64,000 bases of DNA from Dichotomocladium elegans (lineage: Eukaryota; Mucoromycota; Mucoromycetes; Mucorales; Lichtheimiaceae): positions 186,001-250,000 of the forward strand of contig JAIXMN010000013.1 of the NCBI GenBank assembly GCA_025716815.1, given 5' to 3'. Below are positions 32,460-46,100 of the stretch, one piece after another. Position numbers and translations under genes: made by a program. Numbering within the stretch: position 1 is the stretch's first letter; each line of letters starts with the position of its first letter. The notes beneath the pieces are model-generated. The model was not told where the DNA came from, did not search any database, and saw only the letters and a list, made by a program, of their open reading frames with translations.

Positions 32460-35400
32460 TCAGAAAAAGACATAGTCTTTGCCAGTCTTGTAGACCGCCT
32501 TGCCATTTCTTTTGGCCAGCAAAAGAGGAATGCGACAGCTGTCCTTGTTCTTCCACGACGCACCTGCACCCATGGCCATCTCGGAATGTGAAGGTACCTC
32601 GCACACGATCTGTTCGCGGCTGTGGTATTCGGTCTGCGGTGATCGGATATCTCCAAACCAGACCTCCAAATCACGACTCAGGTTCATGCCATGTATGTCT
32701 ATGTATACTTTCGACCTGCCCTTGTCCTCTGCATCAACTAGTTTGCGATACGAATAGCTGAACACAGCCGGAAGCATCGGTTCCGGTTCGAGGATGCTGC
32801 TCGATGTGCTTGCATGCTCAGGATCTCCGGGAGGCTCCCATAGCGTGTACTTTACACAGTCTGATTTAAACAAAGATCCCCGGCTGTTAATAATTTCCCT
32901 AATGTCTTGTACGGGCAGCATAACTATGCGCACTTGTTTACCTGTCCCCGCGATCGTCCATACGGCCGAGTCAGATACGTCCTCGAACCAGTAGGCACCA
33001 CCCCATTCGGACCAGCCTGGGGGGCCTGGAAGCGATCGCATCAGGCTACCATCATCTTTTGCTGACTCTTCCGCTGATCTGCTGCGTTTTGCCGGACGCG
33101 AAAGGTCATCCGGAGGGTTTCTTGCTGCGGTTGCATCATGGTGGGTCACTGATCTGTTCATGGGGTCAAGGTAGGAGGAATTCGACCAGGTGATGTCATG
33201 ACCTGCCAGCATTGTCCTCGGCCGAACAGCAGCAGCAGCAGCAGCAACCGCTCGCATTGTGTCGCGACTGCCCGTGGACTGGATCGGACGTCGGCCGCGG
33301 ACCGATTCATGAATGATAACTGTATCATTCCGGCAAGCCAGATAGTAGGACGCTGCGGAACGGGTGCGGGGCATCAGGTCTTTGCTGGCGGGTTCTTCTG
33401 CGGGATCATTTTTCATCACCTGAAACGCCACACGGTGTAGCTGTGAGACAGGATCACCTAGGATTTCGTCGCCGCATTCGCCTCCGTGCACTCCCTCGGG
33501 ATGGGCATACGCTTTCGCATTGGCGCCGCCGACAACCGTCGATGCCCTGTCGATTTTGCGGATGATCATCACCGGGCTCACCAACCCGGTAGTAAGGCAC
33601 TGAAGTACCACTTGCTGGTTATAATGGATCGCAAGTGGCCGGCCCGTCTTATTCTTCAGCGCAATGGCAGGCGGTGTAGGGTATGGAATGCCACCACCAG
33701 CACGGCCTGAGGGCCCGCAGCTGCCGATATACTCATCCGCGTCTGCTTGCAATGCATCCGCGCTAGAGCTTGCGGGGGGAACCCAGCTCGTATCGACGAG
33801 CCAAATCACAAAGGGATCCCAACTGCTTGTGCGGACTGTGAAGCAGGGATTGCCGACCTGCTCGGATTGAAAGACATTGTCCTGGCCGGGAAACAAAAAT
33901 GCCTGTCGTCCTGCTGATCGTGATGTGGTTGAGACGGCTAGATACTTTGTGGAGACCGTCTGAGAGCGTATTCGGTTAAAGAGGGAGACCATTGCCCCGT
34001 GATGGATGCAAGCTGCATGTCAATATTATGTGTATGAGGATGGGATATATCATCGCCTATATACTGTGCGTTTTTGTCTCAAGTTTTAACTCACAGTCTG
34101 TAGTCTTCATACTGAGTCGCTTCTTGCTCGGCTTGCTTATCACCTTGATAGGGCGACTAGCAAACGTACCGGCAGTGACCCCATTAGACAGGACAATGGT
34201 GGTCAAACACTCGACCTGCTTTCGCTTCTCGTCGGTGTCGTTGATATATAGCTGACGCAGATGGCACTTTCCTCCTTTGAGTGAGTCATCGGCCGGGACC
34301 CGAATCCAATCTCGGTCTGCTGTATTGATAGCCCTGTGGAAGACACTACTTTTCGCTGATGGACTTGCTATGCTACCGATAATATTTTGTGGAGGAGGAT
34401 CCGAAAAGCCTGTCTGGCCCACCATCGCACCCGAATGGGAAAACCAGTCTACCTGTCCTTCCTGCGTCTCTGACTCGCCCGACATGGTCACCGAAATTTT
34501 AGGTGGCGTCGCCTCATCTTTTTGCGTCAATTCCTGCTGCTGCTGCTGCTGCTGTTGTTGTTGTTTTTTCTTCGATGCGGAGGTGCGGTGGATCCACCAT
34601 GACGGCCCATCGAGGATTACTGTAGGAGGAGGACAAAGGAACCTGTGGGAGAGACTTGCTGCGTCAGAGCTTTATTTTTACCGCACAAATTACACATTAT
34701 CCCCTCCCTTCCCATCTTTATATATACCGCTTCTCAGTGCCATAGCTCTTTTGTGCAACTTTCCCGGTGAGGACGACAATGCGTCTCTCTCCCATGCTTG
34801 AAGGGTCAGTGGCGGATAAGTAGCGCTGAAGGTGTGGCCGCAACCAGGCTGCAACAGTCAAGTTTGCAGATGGCACTCCGTACTCATTCAATCCGTCATA
34901 GCGGGCTTGGAAAGAGCCCATCATATGATCTGACTGCGCAATATCTCTCCTCGGAAAACCGTTTGTTCGGATTCGGATATTATCGTGCTACGTACGAGCG
35001 ACAAAGGATCAGCTGGGGCATCGAAGATATCAGCAGTATGGACTTACGGCTGCTGGGTTAATACCGATACATGCTGCTGTTACTATTTGCTGACTTGCAG
35101 AAGACGCAAAGGTTTGAAAAGAGCGCTTGTTGCTTTGGTGGTCTCCTCTAATCGGAATGTTCGTCCCTCCTGAACCCTGACTGGCAGTAGCGGTGGGCGA
35201 TCGTGACGGCCATCTGGGTGCTGAAGAGACGCTAGAAGAGGTAGTAGAAGAAGAAGAGGTGGAGGAAGAGGAAGACATGAGCACGCGCGTTGGGCGCTCC
35301 CCATTGACCTGATGATGTTCCTGCGTGATGAGCGGACGTTGTGAGTGTTCACCGACAGTCTCGTTCGTCTTATTATTGAAAAAGATCTCTGTGTGCTGGT

Positions 35401-35905
35401 CCTTGTCCATAGATTCCCATTGTGTTTGTGCTATCTGAGGCATGTGATATACCAGGCAAGCAAGAGGGCTGGTGCTGTCATTGCCATAATCCACACTGCT
35501 ATATTTTTCGATGTCGCCGCTAAAAAGGTTACTGTCAGGTGCGCTAACAGACATTGAAACGGGCATAAGGCCGACCAAGAGCGGCTCTTCGTGGCTCTTC
35601 GAAGGTTGTCTTGACGCTGATAAATGAAAAGTATCGTTTGGCGGGTCTTGATCATTTGAGATGGGGAATGTTTGAGGCTGACGCATAAATTCGATCAAAA
35701 GATCCCCCTTTGAAACCGCATTGGAGATGAAATAGGGTTGATTGGTTATACAGACAGGCGGCCAAGAGGTGTGCATATCCGAAGAAGAAAGATCTCCTCT
35801 GGTTGTGTTGGGTGATGATGGGGCAAGGGATGCATTTTGGTGTCCAACAACAGTAGTGTGTCTATAGGCCGAGCTCTTGTCGGCGGATGAGGGAAATGCT
35901 AACAT
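32460..35905 (-). CDS. CSL (CBF1/Su(H)/LAG-1) family transcription factor
   Basis: Nuclear DNA-binding protein of the family that serves Notch signalling in animals; fungal members act without Notch. Exons on the minus strand: 35048-35905, 34728-34987, 34095-34642 and 32460-34012, giving 1072 residues. The first ~285 residues are Ser/Thr/Asn-rich and disordered. The Rel-homology DNA-binding domain shows VAAWLRPHLQRYL, GKVAQKSYGTEKRFLCPPP and SKKRLS. The beta-trefoil domain includes SLFNRIRSQTVSTKYLAV and TSSWDPFVIWLVD. A C-terminal IPT/TIG domain ends at VYKTGKDYVFF. A glutamine run (about 34531-34563) and an alanine run interrupt the conserved core, as is usual in fungal CSL. I start at the first ATG in frame, 35905; the N-terminal start is less certain than the rest. 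Confidence 0.92.
34531..34566 (-). repeat. CTG/TTG triplet run encoding polyglutamine in the CSL gene
   Basis: A run of CTG followed by TTG triplets on the plus strand encodes ten consecutive glutamines on the minus strand, inside the Rel-homology part of the CSL protein. Such coding repeats vary in length between strains. Confidence 0.8.
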
Positions 35906-38632
35906 AATTTGCGCATACACAGACACATATATATATGTATGGACGGGTATAAGTGTCGCTCCTCGTCAGATATGCGTAAGAACAATTGTGCCACGTTGGG
36001 GCAAACGATACGAGAAGGAAAGGAGGAAAGGGACGGGGAGTGCGAAGAAAAAGAAAACGAAATAAGAGGATCTGTATATAGAACCAGTGACTGCCGAGCC
36101 TGGTTACTACCCCCCCCACGCTTCGGAATACTGTTGTTGTTGAAGTGGGTACTTGCGTCCTCTCTCCCATCACTACATAATATAAATGCCATCCCATCCA
36201 ATAACATATTAAAGAACCCTTCTTTCTGTTCAGCAACGTACCGTCTTCTCGAGCAGTCGTGCAAATGGCGCTTCCACGGCGACTGAGGTACAATTCAGTT
36301 CAGTTTCTTATTTTGGCAACGGAGCTACCTCGTCATCCAATTTCATATCCTTTATTCCATCAGATCACACCAGTAACTCGAGATATAACTCAATTTCATG
36401 ACGAGGCCACCAGTGCATTGAAGCATCGTTTGTATGGCATTGCCAGTACAGTTTGCAATCATCCTCACACGCAAACTGTATGTGCGATAGTGCTGGTATT
36501 TCCCATCCATGGCTGTTTCGTTTCTGTAACGCGGTAGGTCTCATTCTTACAACGGTCCACCTCGCTTGTTTCAAGCAAGGACGCATACATAAGCGGATAG
36601 ATGATGGGAAACAGCCAACACGAGAAAAAGCCATCTGGAGAAACCTTATTACTTTTATTTTCCATCCTATAAGCAGAGAGGAGGGAATAGCTGGTAAGTA
36701 ACAAAAAAAAAAAAGAAACGGTCCGAATCAGGACCCTTGGAGTACGAGCTTACCAAGAAAACTAACCGCCGTGAGACTTCCCCATATCCTTTTTCGTTAT
36801 GCGATCAATTCCCAATCATCGGAGGATTTCTGCGCCCCATAAGTACCGAATTTGGAAGAATTGGCCGATACAACGGAACCGATGTTGCAAGGGAAAAGAG
36901 CGTTGAAGAACCTGATCGCTTTCCCTTTCTAGGTTCTCCCACACCTTCGGAAGACCTTCATAAACTGCGTTGGCCCAGCAGCTCCTTTTCCTCTCCGATA
37001 AAAAAAAAGCGCGCCACGGAAGCGGAAGGGTGCTGAATCCACGCAAGAAAGAAAAGACAAGTCGCCCTGTCTCAAAATACCACCACCGATAGGATGAAGA
37101 ATCGAGTGAGTAACGGTAACTAGGATGATTGCGCGGGGGATATCAAGACGAGTACTCAAATACATTCTTCAGGAGGACCATCGTTTGGTAATGCAAACAT
37201 CTATAAATATGGCTTTGTCGTTGTTCGCATAAATTGGCTAATTTTTTTTTTGGTGGGGTGGGAGCAAGAAATCAAGTTCCAGTCGGATCCTTAGGGCATG
37301 GTTATGTAATGTTACCCAGTGCGATCCATAACAAGTGACAGACCTGCATGCCCTGTTCGTTCACTTCAAAGCAGGCGCGCCTTGTTGGGTTTTACCCAGG
37401 CCATTGCTATAATCATAATTTCTTTTTTTTCCCAGCAGCATCCCGGGGCATATGCTTGAGTATTGTACAATATCTTTTCCAGTTATTCCCTATTGCCTCT
37501 ATCGTATACCGGTGATGCTCGCAATGTATGATCCTTTTGCAGATGAATAGGACCTGTGTTTGTCTGTAATTATGAAGACCCGTTCAGGTGGGAAAATCAC
37601 GGAGCGGAACCCAATCGGGGGGTTATCCAAACATCGACATTCCGCTCTTCGCTGGAAACACGTCTCACAATCATGCGTACAGGGAATGCGTGCGTGTGGA
37701 ATAGTTAGTGGGAGGGGCTTGGGAGTAACACAGGGTTAAAGAAAAAATCAGAGTTTTGCTGTTGGGGCTTTTTAAACCAGGCAAAAAGAGGCTATGGATT
37801 CATGTTTGGTATTGGTTTTGTGTTATTCAGATGAACTGGCTCCTTGATCTTTTTTTGCTACGTACTGTAACTTGCTGCTTGGCAATAATAGTCATATGAT
37901 ATGGTAGATGCGAGCCGGATTGTTCAGAATTGATTAATAAGGCTGACCTCGGCCACAAGTATCGCTTGCCGAAACCAGTGGTTCCAATGCCTGCAGTATC
38001 TTGTTTGAAGCCTATAGAGGAAAGAATACCCATCAAACAGGTGGAAGAATCGTTCGCTTTCTTCTTTTTTTTTTCCCGGAAAAAAATACAAAAATGTTCA
38101 TATGGCTAATGCGCTCTTGAACATAAGGAAGCGCAAGTGGGTAGAACTTGTTTAAGCTACGTACAATATTACGCTTTGGAAAGGCAAACACAAAGTGGAG
38201 ACACTATAGTTCCTACGCAAGCTTTAGCCAGAAAAGCAATCATCCCATTTGGCATTTGTCTGTAGTATATGTGGATATGCGGGAGAACGTGATGTTTCTT
38301 ATGCTTTTACAGAAGAAAATCATTGCATTTAACAGATGAAAAAGGATGGATGATGCTATGAAACAGGTAAGATGTGATGTGCGGTTGGAACTGATAAGGA
38401 TGAACATGTAAATGATGGACTGAAAGGCAGAAAGAATGCATCTATTATTGTTCCGTCTACCCCTCTTCCTCCTCTTCCGCTTCTTCGATGATGGCTCTGG
38501 AAGCAAAACTGTTGATGCTAGTGCTGTTTATCATTCCGTAGACATTAAGCCGGGATCGAGGCATAAATTCGGATCGTTTTGAATGCATTGCCTAAACAAT
38601 TAGTCACGTCAGCGGTCTAATCACGTATATTC
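35906..38632. promoter_or_regulatory. 2.7-kb gene-free region upstream of the CSL gene
   Basis: This is the largest gene-poor stretch in the window. The CSL gene points away from it and the kinase ends at its far side, so most of it is upstream sequence of CSL. Several open frames of 60-125 codons exist on both strands, but none shows a domain or coherent splice pattern. Scattered poly-T/poly-A runs (for example 37235-37250) are present. An unrecognised gene or long leader exon cannot be excluded. Confidence 0.45.
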
Positions 38633-41446
38633 CTATCGTATAGATGCCCTAACCGTGGTAGCTGTGTGCGAAAGATGGGTGGCGGTTTTGATCTGTCTAT
38701 TAAAGGATGGTTCGCTGGGTGGCGAAGAAAGAAGCGGTAATGAAGCGTTGTTGTGATCCTGGCGTCCCTCCTCGCCATCTTTCTCGCCGGAGGTGCGGAT
38801 GACAGATGAGGGGGTTGACTCAGAAAGAGCAGGTGAGGGCGGATGCAATTGCACAGGTATATGCATCTGCTTGTTTTCATTGTGCTGCACAGTTGTCCCT
38901 GAAGAAGCTGCAACGGGGGGAACACTAACAAGATCTTCAACCGGAGCAGAGTAAGCCATGCATGAATATCGCTTCTCTACGTCCACAAGTGGCGCTGGTT
39001 TGACCAATGTTCGCGCCAAAGGTGGGACGCTTAGCAAATTCTCCTGGGCTAAAGGGTTTGCGATTGAGTAGCGCGGAGTGGAAGGTCGAGGACGATCGAT
39101 GACCGCGTCTGCAGGGCCAAATTGAGTAGAGTTATAGGCAAGCTGGTCCACCTGCGCCACAGGCGGTTCTGATAGCTGTAGAGAATGAAGTCGATATCTT
39201 TGCGTCTGACTGCGGTACAACTCCTGCTGCTGTTCCTGTTGCTCCGTCGTCAATGTAGGATGATCCCAGTAACGCCGACCTTCCTTATGAGGAAGTGGCG
39301 CATCGACATTGCGGAAAGGCTTCGATGTGCCGCGTAGCTGCTGTGCCACCGGCGCACATTTAGGCTCGTTCGTAGGCTTATTTGAAAACCACGATTTGAC
39401 GGCTGATGTAAGCCAACCAGCCTGCTGCTGCTGTTGTTGCTGCTGCTTTCCTAAAGAGTTAGGCATCGGTTGAGCACTATTACTGCTCGTCCGAGGGGAT
39501 ATACGCGGTCGTCTCGAATGCGGTCCTTCTGAGACGACAGTCTGGGTCCCGGCATGGATACCATTTCGAAGACCTATATCTGTCTGGGTACATGCATTCT
39601 CGGTGCGTCGCTGTGCCCTATTCGAATTGCGAGGCATGTCGGCAGACACCTTTTGTTGGTCCTGTACCGGTGATCCTGATTCAAGCTCTCCACTACTGAT
39701 GCAATCATTTGTCTTTTCGAGAAGCATGTTCCACAAACCATTGAGGGAATCGCAGGTACCCGTAATTCTCATTTTCTTGACAATATCCTGATCGACACCA
39801 GCCGCAGTTAATGCTGCAGCCAAGTGAAGTTCCTTGGCAGTCATTGGCTGATTTTCATGCCGATAAGAGTATTCTGATAACAATTTATGGGAAGGCAGCA
39901 CATTTGGTAATGAAGAGCGTTGAGATGTCATATCCAGAGAGGGCAGTAATGGCGACTTCGAGGTGGTAGGCGCAGAAAAGCGTAGCGATCGTGGCGGCCG
40001 AGTATTGATGCCTAGGCTACTGCGTACCTGAGGCGAGAACCTAAAGGTCTCAGCTTGGGATATAAGGCGATCAGTTTTCGGGGTAAGAGGTCGATGATCA
40101 CTGCTGTAACTGTCGGAACTTGATATTTCAGTGCAAGTATCGTCCTCATCGTGGAATCGTCCTTGGCCAACAGAGAAGAGAGAATCATCGTCAGAGTGGC
40201 TCGAGTTGTGGGTGAAGGAACTGCTTCGTGACGCCAAGTTTACAGAGTATTCATCCAGTACAATATCTTCGTGATCTGATTGCTGGACCCAGGAGTGGGT
40301 ACTAATTTGTTCCAAAGTGAGGCGGTCAGAAGGATTCTTCTGAAGCATCGATCGGATAAGTTCCGCAGCGCCTAATAAAAGCAAGATGAGTACTCCATTT
40401 TTTTTTTACTTGCTTCTATTCTTTACCCGGGGGAAAATAATACGGAATTTCATAAGCTACTCTCACAATCTTCTTTTGGGTTATTATTTCGGAGTCATCA
40501 TCAAACGGCAGTTCACCGGCTAAGAGCGTATACAGAACCACAGCCAAAGACCAAATATCTGTCTCTATATGGTTATGTTAGATGTGAAATATTTGGATCA
40601 AGAAGAAGAGCTCCTACCTGGTCCGCAATACTTTCGTCTCTCGATCACCTCTAGTTCCCGTAGTGGCTTTGTTAGAAAAGACGTAGCTTGTTTTCGTATA
40701 TTATGCATGTCCTTACCCGGGGCGGAATAGGCCAAACTTCCGCAGAATGTTTCGAGCAACTGGCGATGGTCTGCTTGGCGCGCAAAACCAAAATCACACA
40801 ATTTGGCGTTGTCATGTGCATCGAGGAGAATGTTTTCTAGCTTCAAATCTCGATGGACAACGCCCTGTGCATGGCAGTACTTTATCGCACTAACCAATTG
40901 TCGAAACCATTTTCTTGCTCGCTGCTCGGGACATCGACCGCAAGACGCGAGCACATCAAAGAGCTCACCACCAGGGCAGTACTCAGAAATGACATGGATA
41001 AAGGATTCGGTGATAATGATCTCATAGAGGGTGACAATATTTGGGTGGCGGAGGCGGCGGTGATGATGGATTTCACGCGCAATCATTGGCACATGCTTTT
41101 TGTGGATCCGTTTGATGGCAACACGTTGGCCTGTCAGTTTGTGTGTTCCAATTTTAACTTTACCAAAACTTCCCTAAATAATGATCAACATGACGTTCAT
41201 TGGCGCTGTCGTGAACCCAATGACTTACTTCGCCTATAGTTTCTCCTAACTTGTAATAACCAATTGAAGTCATCTCGGAGGAGGAGAGCTCCTTGAGCAA
41301 TTCATTGTAGTCGGCTGCTAACTATTTATATTTGGGTTAAAATAGAAAAAGGAAGTCCATAAGCCAAAGGAATATGGCTTGTGAGCTCTTTTGTAAGCGC
41401 AGAGTACCTTTGCTTTCTGATTGTGTGTGCTGATGATGCGGGACAT
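38633..41446 (-). CDS. CAMK-like Ser/Thr protein kinase (Kin4/AMPK-related)
   Basis: Protein kinase with a long disordered tail. Exons on the minus strand: 41408-41446, 41229-41321, 40717-41173, 40618-40650, 40427-40564 and 38633-40371, giving 832 residues. The kinase domain spans ~35-295: glycine loop GETIGEGSFGKV, VAIK lysine (~65), VVHRDLKLENILLD, CDFGFAR, and SAPEVIERRKYCGPETDIWSL restored by the 33-base exon 4. All catalytic residues are present, so it should be active. Around residues 475-510 a helical element (LTAAGVDQDIVKKM, then GTCDSLNGLWNMLLEK) resembles the small module after the kinase domain in Kin4-like enzymes. The rest is Ser/Pro-rich with a Gln run near 39421-39444. Exact orthology is not settled. 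Confidence 0.88.
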
Positions 41447-41834
41447 GGCTTTATTCGTATATGGAATAGTCGATATGTTACTTATCAAGTGTTATAAGGA
41501 AAAAGAACGAACAAATGAGTGGGCCTAGAGGAGAATATTAAAAGAAGAGGGAAAGTGGGAAGATGGCAGAAATGAATGACAGATTCTCCAAGAGATGTAA
41601 TGACGTTATTTGAATGAAAGGAAGAATGAATGATTTCGGTAACGCGCCATCGATCAAAGGAAAGGATGCATCGAGGCAGGAAATGAATGAGGAGATGAAA
41701 GAAATATAAAGGGCCAGATATCATTAAGAAAGATAGGAGACGATAATTCAAACTAGATTTACACCTTTCCCCGTATGTACGTTTACTCATGTCTATGGCT
41801 CTTCACGGCCTATGGAAATGTTCCTCAATGAACA
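41447..41834. other. Intergenic gap upstream of the kinase gene
   Basis: Holds the kinase promoter on the minus strand. Purine-rich on the plus strand between 41520 and 41760. No gene seen. Confidence 0.4.
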
Positions 41835-42120
41835 ATGACACCTTGCAGACCATCATCCTCAACACTGGCCGGGGCAAAGGATGTGCGCAGTCCCTTTACC
41901 ATGTACGCATATGCAAGCGAAAAAGATGCCGTCTCATCATCACGTGTATCGTTCAAAAAGGAACATTCACTCCGCAGCGCAGCGCAGCATGGCTGGCGAT
42001 GGTCCATTTTTCAGGTACGCAAAAAATTCCTCGACAAAATGTATGCATCTTTCCATCTATTTAGTTCGTGCTGTGCTCCTGCAGGTCATCCCTCGTGGTT
42101 GGTGTTCCGAGCGAGTATGA
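41835..42120 (+). CDS. Possible small two-exon gene of unknown function
   Basis: Two exons, 41835-42014 and 42085-42120, joined by a regular 70-base intron (GTACGC donor, CCTGCAG acceptor), giving 71 residues. The product begins MTPCRPSSSTLAGAKDVRSP and contains FTMYAYASEKDAVSSSRVSF and HGWRWSIFQVIPRGW. Without splicing the same frame reads on to 42188. No domain, signal peptide or membrane span is visible. The Ser/Arg-rich composition with aromatic clusters reads like protein, but I recognise no family, so this remains a weak prediction. Confidence 0.35.
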
Positions 42121-43187
42121 TAGAAGATAATAACAAGGACAGGTACTGTACCAGATTTTATTTATCAAAAATACGCCTGCCATGTTAGTGTCTGTGCGGC
42201 GCCGTGTGTGTCGGAAGAGGAAGCATTTGAGGCAAAAAAAAAAAATCTAACAATAGAATATGCATGCAGTACATAGTGTACTGTGACCCACCAACCAATC
42301 GATTCTGACATGAGCCATAAAAATCCTATTTGTTATCCACTAAACAATCCCACGGATGCATAATAAAAAAAAACATCAGTGCACGATCTCACCGAAAAAA
42401 AAAGTATAATTCTCGAACGAACGAAACTATGGTTCGAGTAGAAATTAAAATATATTATGCGAAGAGCGAAATTAAGGGGCGTTGGTTGGGGTCAGAGCCA
42501 ACGTCAAGATTGTATAAGGAGCATGATCGTAATGAGCCTCCGGTTGACACTCTGAATTGGACCTGGTGCAGTATAGGACGTGGCTATTCTTAAAAGGATC
42601 CCTTTGCGTTTTAACAATCACAGAATATTAAAGATCACATGTGATTTCATCTGTCTGGACGGGCAAACGTTTTGATAGAGCAGGGAACCTTTCACCTCGA
42701 TTGGCGTACGTACATGGATTACGAAAATCCCGATAACGCTATTTATTAAATAATTTTCTTCCCCTCGTTCCAACCAATCGGGCATGTTCATACTGCAGCC
42801 ACCTTGCAGGCCACTCTATTGAGCATATGTCCCGATAAGTTGTATCTCTAGCAATAGCAGAGCTTTGTCATGATTATACTTCGCAAGAGTGGGAATCAAT
42901 GGATAATTGAGTCTGGTGATGTGATTTGACCGATAACCAATGATTATCGCTACAGTGGGCGTTGTTGTTTGAACAATTTGGAACATGAACGAAGGATGAT
43001 CGTCCGAATAATATTATTAGTGACAGGTAGAGCGTTCCATTCTATTTCCATATCATCATCCATGGTTTGGCCCTGTTGTTGCAGTAAGGCGGTGATCCGA
43101 CGCAGAATCTGAATAACAAAGCTGGGATTTAACTATGCAATGAAATAGTCCACTGCGAAAGGGAATTCATCTTTTAGTTAATCTTCC
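42121..43187. other. Intergenic gap upstream of mitochondrial AAA ATPase
   Basis: About 1.1 kb, AT-rich. No supportable coding region. Several A-runs (42232-42245, 42364-42372 and 42394-42402) are the only structure I noticed. Confidence 0.4.
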
Positions 43188-46100
43188 ATGTCAGCAGCAT
43201 TGCTTACGCGTTTAACTCGATCATCCGCTTCCAGGATCATCAGAGCATCCTCTGTTATCACAGCCAAAGCAAGCAATAGTACAGCTGCTACAGGACGGAA
43301 TCCGCCATCACCATTACCTCCTTCTCCCCCTGCCGCATTAGGGGACACTGGCGAGAACAGCAGTAATAGCAATGATTCTCCCATAGATCGAAGTGATGCC
43401 AAAGGAGCAGTTATGAAGGAGATGGAGCAATCGAAAGCAGCGACCCGCGGCCGTAAAATTACTCGAAAATCGAGGAGATCGCAACTCATCGTCCCCAGTA
43501 AATATCGAGAAATGCTTAGGAATAAGACTGATCTTGATTAACTGATGTTGTAATTGTATGTGTGCAACAACAGAAACATTTATCAATAGCAACTATACAG
43601 CTCATGGCGACATCAAGATTACCGAAATGCCAGCCTGTTATTCCGAGTGTATACCGGAATATCTGATGGAAGAATTGCGACTTGCAGCCAAGGCAGGCCT
43701 AGCACGCAAGGGCACGATGGGGACCTTCGGCCATTCTGATCACATCCTCCTCAATGTTCCGGGTCGAGGCGCAACCTACATGATTGACAACATAGTACTT
43801 CGGATCGCTGCGGACGTAGGAACCGATGTAGTGATGTTTGACCCCCAAGATTTTGTATCTCTTGTGCAAGTTGGGGACGGACGAGGTATTATAGGCGTGA
43901 AAAGAGACAGGATGTTTATCAAGGGAGATGGTATTACCAAAAATTGACGCCTGCTGTTGCCTCTAGTCATGACATTGCTACCTTCATTAACAGCTGGTGA
44001 TCGCGACTCACCGGAACAGCGGGCCTTGCTAGTGGCACATAATAAAATGGCCCCTTTCGCAACGGAAAACGAAGATGAGAATGGATACAACGATTATGAT
44101 GTCGAGACCTCAGACGACTATTATGAAAGCCTACTCAGCGACCATGGGGTAAACAACTCTCACACAGTGCAGCAAGTGGCAATGACCAGCGACAACGGCA
44201 ATGACGACAAGACAGAAACAAAGCAGGCTGCGATTCTGAAATTGGTTGAGAAGATAATATCGCGATACCATTCAATGTTCGAGCGCATGCTGCTTACGAT
44301 AGATGCTAAGAACGTCTCATCATCAAAGATCGTGTACTTGCGGGATTATAGCGCAATGATCGATCCAGTATCGATCCTGATGCAAAAGGCTTTGTTGCAA
44401 GCGGTAGAGCAACTAAGGCAGAAGGGACATCAGATCATCGTGGTTGCTGGGTACTCTCCGCCGCTGTCAACGCAGTCATTCAACTACAAAGATGCGTTAG
44501 AAGATGGGCGGATATCAGCAATGAGTGGGATGAAATGCATCAGCATTCCACCACCGTTGCACAATCCAGGATTGATGGCAGCCTGGGAAGCTCAACTCAA
44601 GCTAGATTCAGCAAAACGTATCGGTGAAGTCAACGGACGCCAGTTGCTGGCGATTCTCCTACAGAAGGACGTCATTGGGCTTAAAAACGTGCATGGCAAT
44701 AACCAAATGAAATTGGTTGCTGAGCTTGGAAACCTAGAAGGTATCCGTGACACACTGTGGTCACCGGCTGAGCTGGATCGCCACGCAACCTGCGCCATTG
44801 GAAACGCACTCAAGAACGGCAAAACATCAGTGGGACTTGAAGATCTCGCGACAGCAAGTAGGATCGTTCGCCCAAGTATCCTCCGGACACAACAGACGAA
44901 TAGGTTGCTAGACCAGCACCGAATACAGATAAAGAATGGCGAGCAGCTGAACCTTATGGAACTTGAGAAGGTCTGCAATGAGTACGAATCACGCTTGCTC
45001 TCGCGCGTTGTGGACCCATGTGAGTAGTGGGATAGCGTGATATTAAAAATCGGGATAAGAAATCAGGTGACTCATGCCAGATGACGCCCATCGACGAACA
45101 GCAAAAGTGCAATGTTCGTTTGCCGACATAAGGGCTCCGCCATCTACCATAGATACGCTTCAGACACTTATCAGTCTGCCGCTGGTTCGGCCAGACTTGT
45201 TCCAGAAGGGCATCCTCAAGAAAAATTTCATATCAGGTGTCCTATTGTTTGGACCCCCTGGCACTGGCAAGGTAGGCAAAATGTTACACACACGCCAAGA
45301 GCCAGATGAATATGGCCAAAGCTGAAGAATGAGAATTCCTTGACGGACAATATGATATCATAGACGATGCTGGCCAAAGCAGTTGCCAAGGAAAGTGGGA
45401 GTCGCATGCTAGAGATTCAAGCGAGTGACATGTAAGTTATTGGTGGTCTTCGTGGTGGATTTCGTGAAACGTGAGTTAATCTCGAGTGCTATAGTTACGA
45501 GATGTACTTGGGAGAGGGTGAAAAAAATGTCAAGGTAATAACCATCAGTTCTGTGTTAACTCTATCACCCATTTGTGGGACTATCGACCTAATGACATAC
45601 GTCAATATCAAAGGCATTATTTTCATTAGCCAGGAAACTGTCACCGTGCGTGATCTTTATTGATGAGGTGGACAGTCTAATGAGCCAACGCCGGTCGGAT
45701 TCGACATCAAATGCGCATCGAGAAATAATCAATCAGTTTATGGTTGAGTGGGACGGATTGACAAGCGACAACCAGGGGGTGATTATAATGGCGGCGACGA
45801 ACCGACCCTTTGATTTAGATGATGCTGTTCTTAGACGGATGCCACGACGACTCTTGGGTAAATGGTGAACAAAGTAGACATGTCTCATATGTATGCTGAC
45901 CGCTGCATAAATTTTGATTTGTAGTGGACCTACCCAAAGAAGAGGACCGCATGGCGATCTTGAACATCCTGTTGCGTGACGAAGAACACGAGGTGCTTTT
46001 GGCGGAGCTGGCGCGGGCAACGGAGCATTACTCGGGCTCGGATCTGAAAAACCTGTGTGTTACTGCCGCGCTGAAGGCGGTGCAACAGCAGGTTGCTATG

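Noticed and set aside
36259..37046. Several 76-99 codon frames on both strands in the CSL upstream region
   Set aside because: No shared frame, splice pattern or domain could be found. They look like chance open frames.
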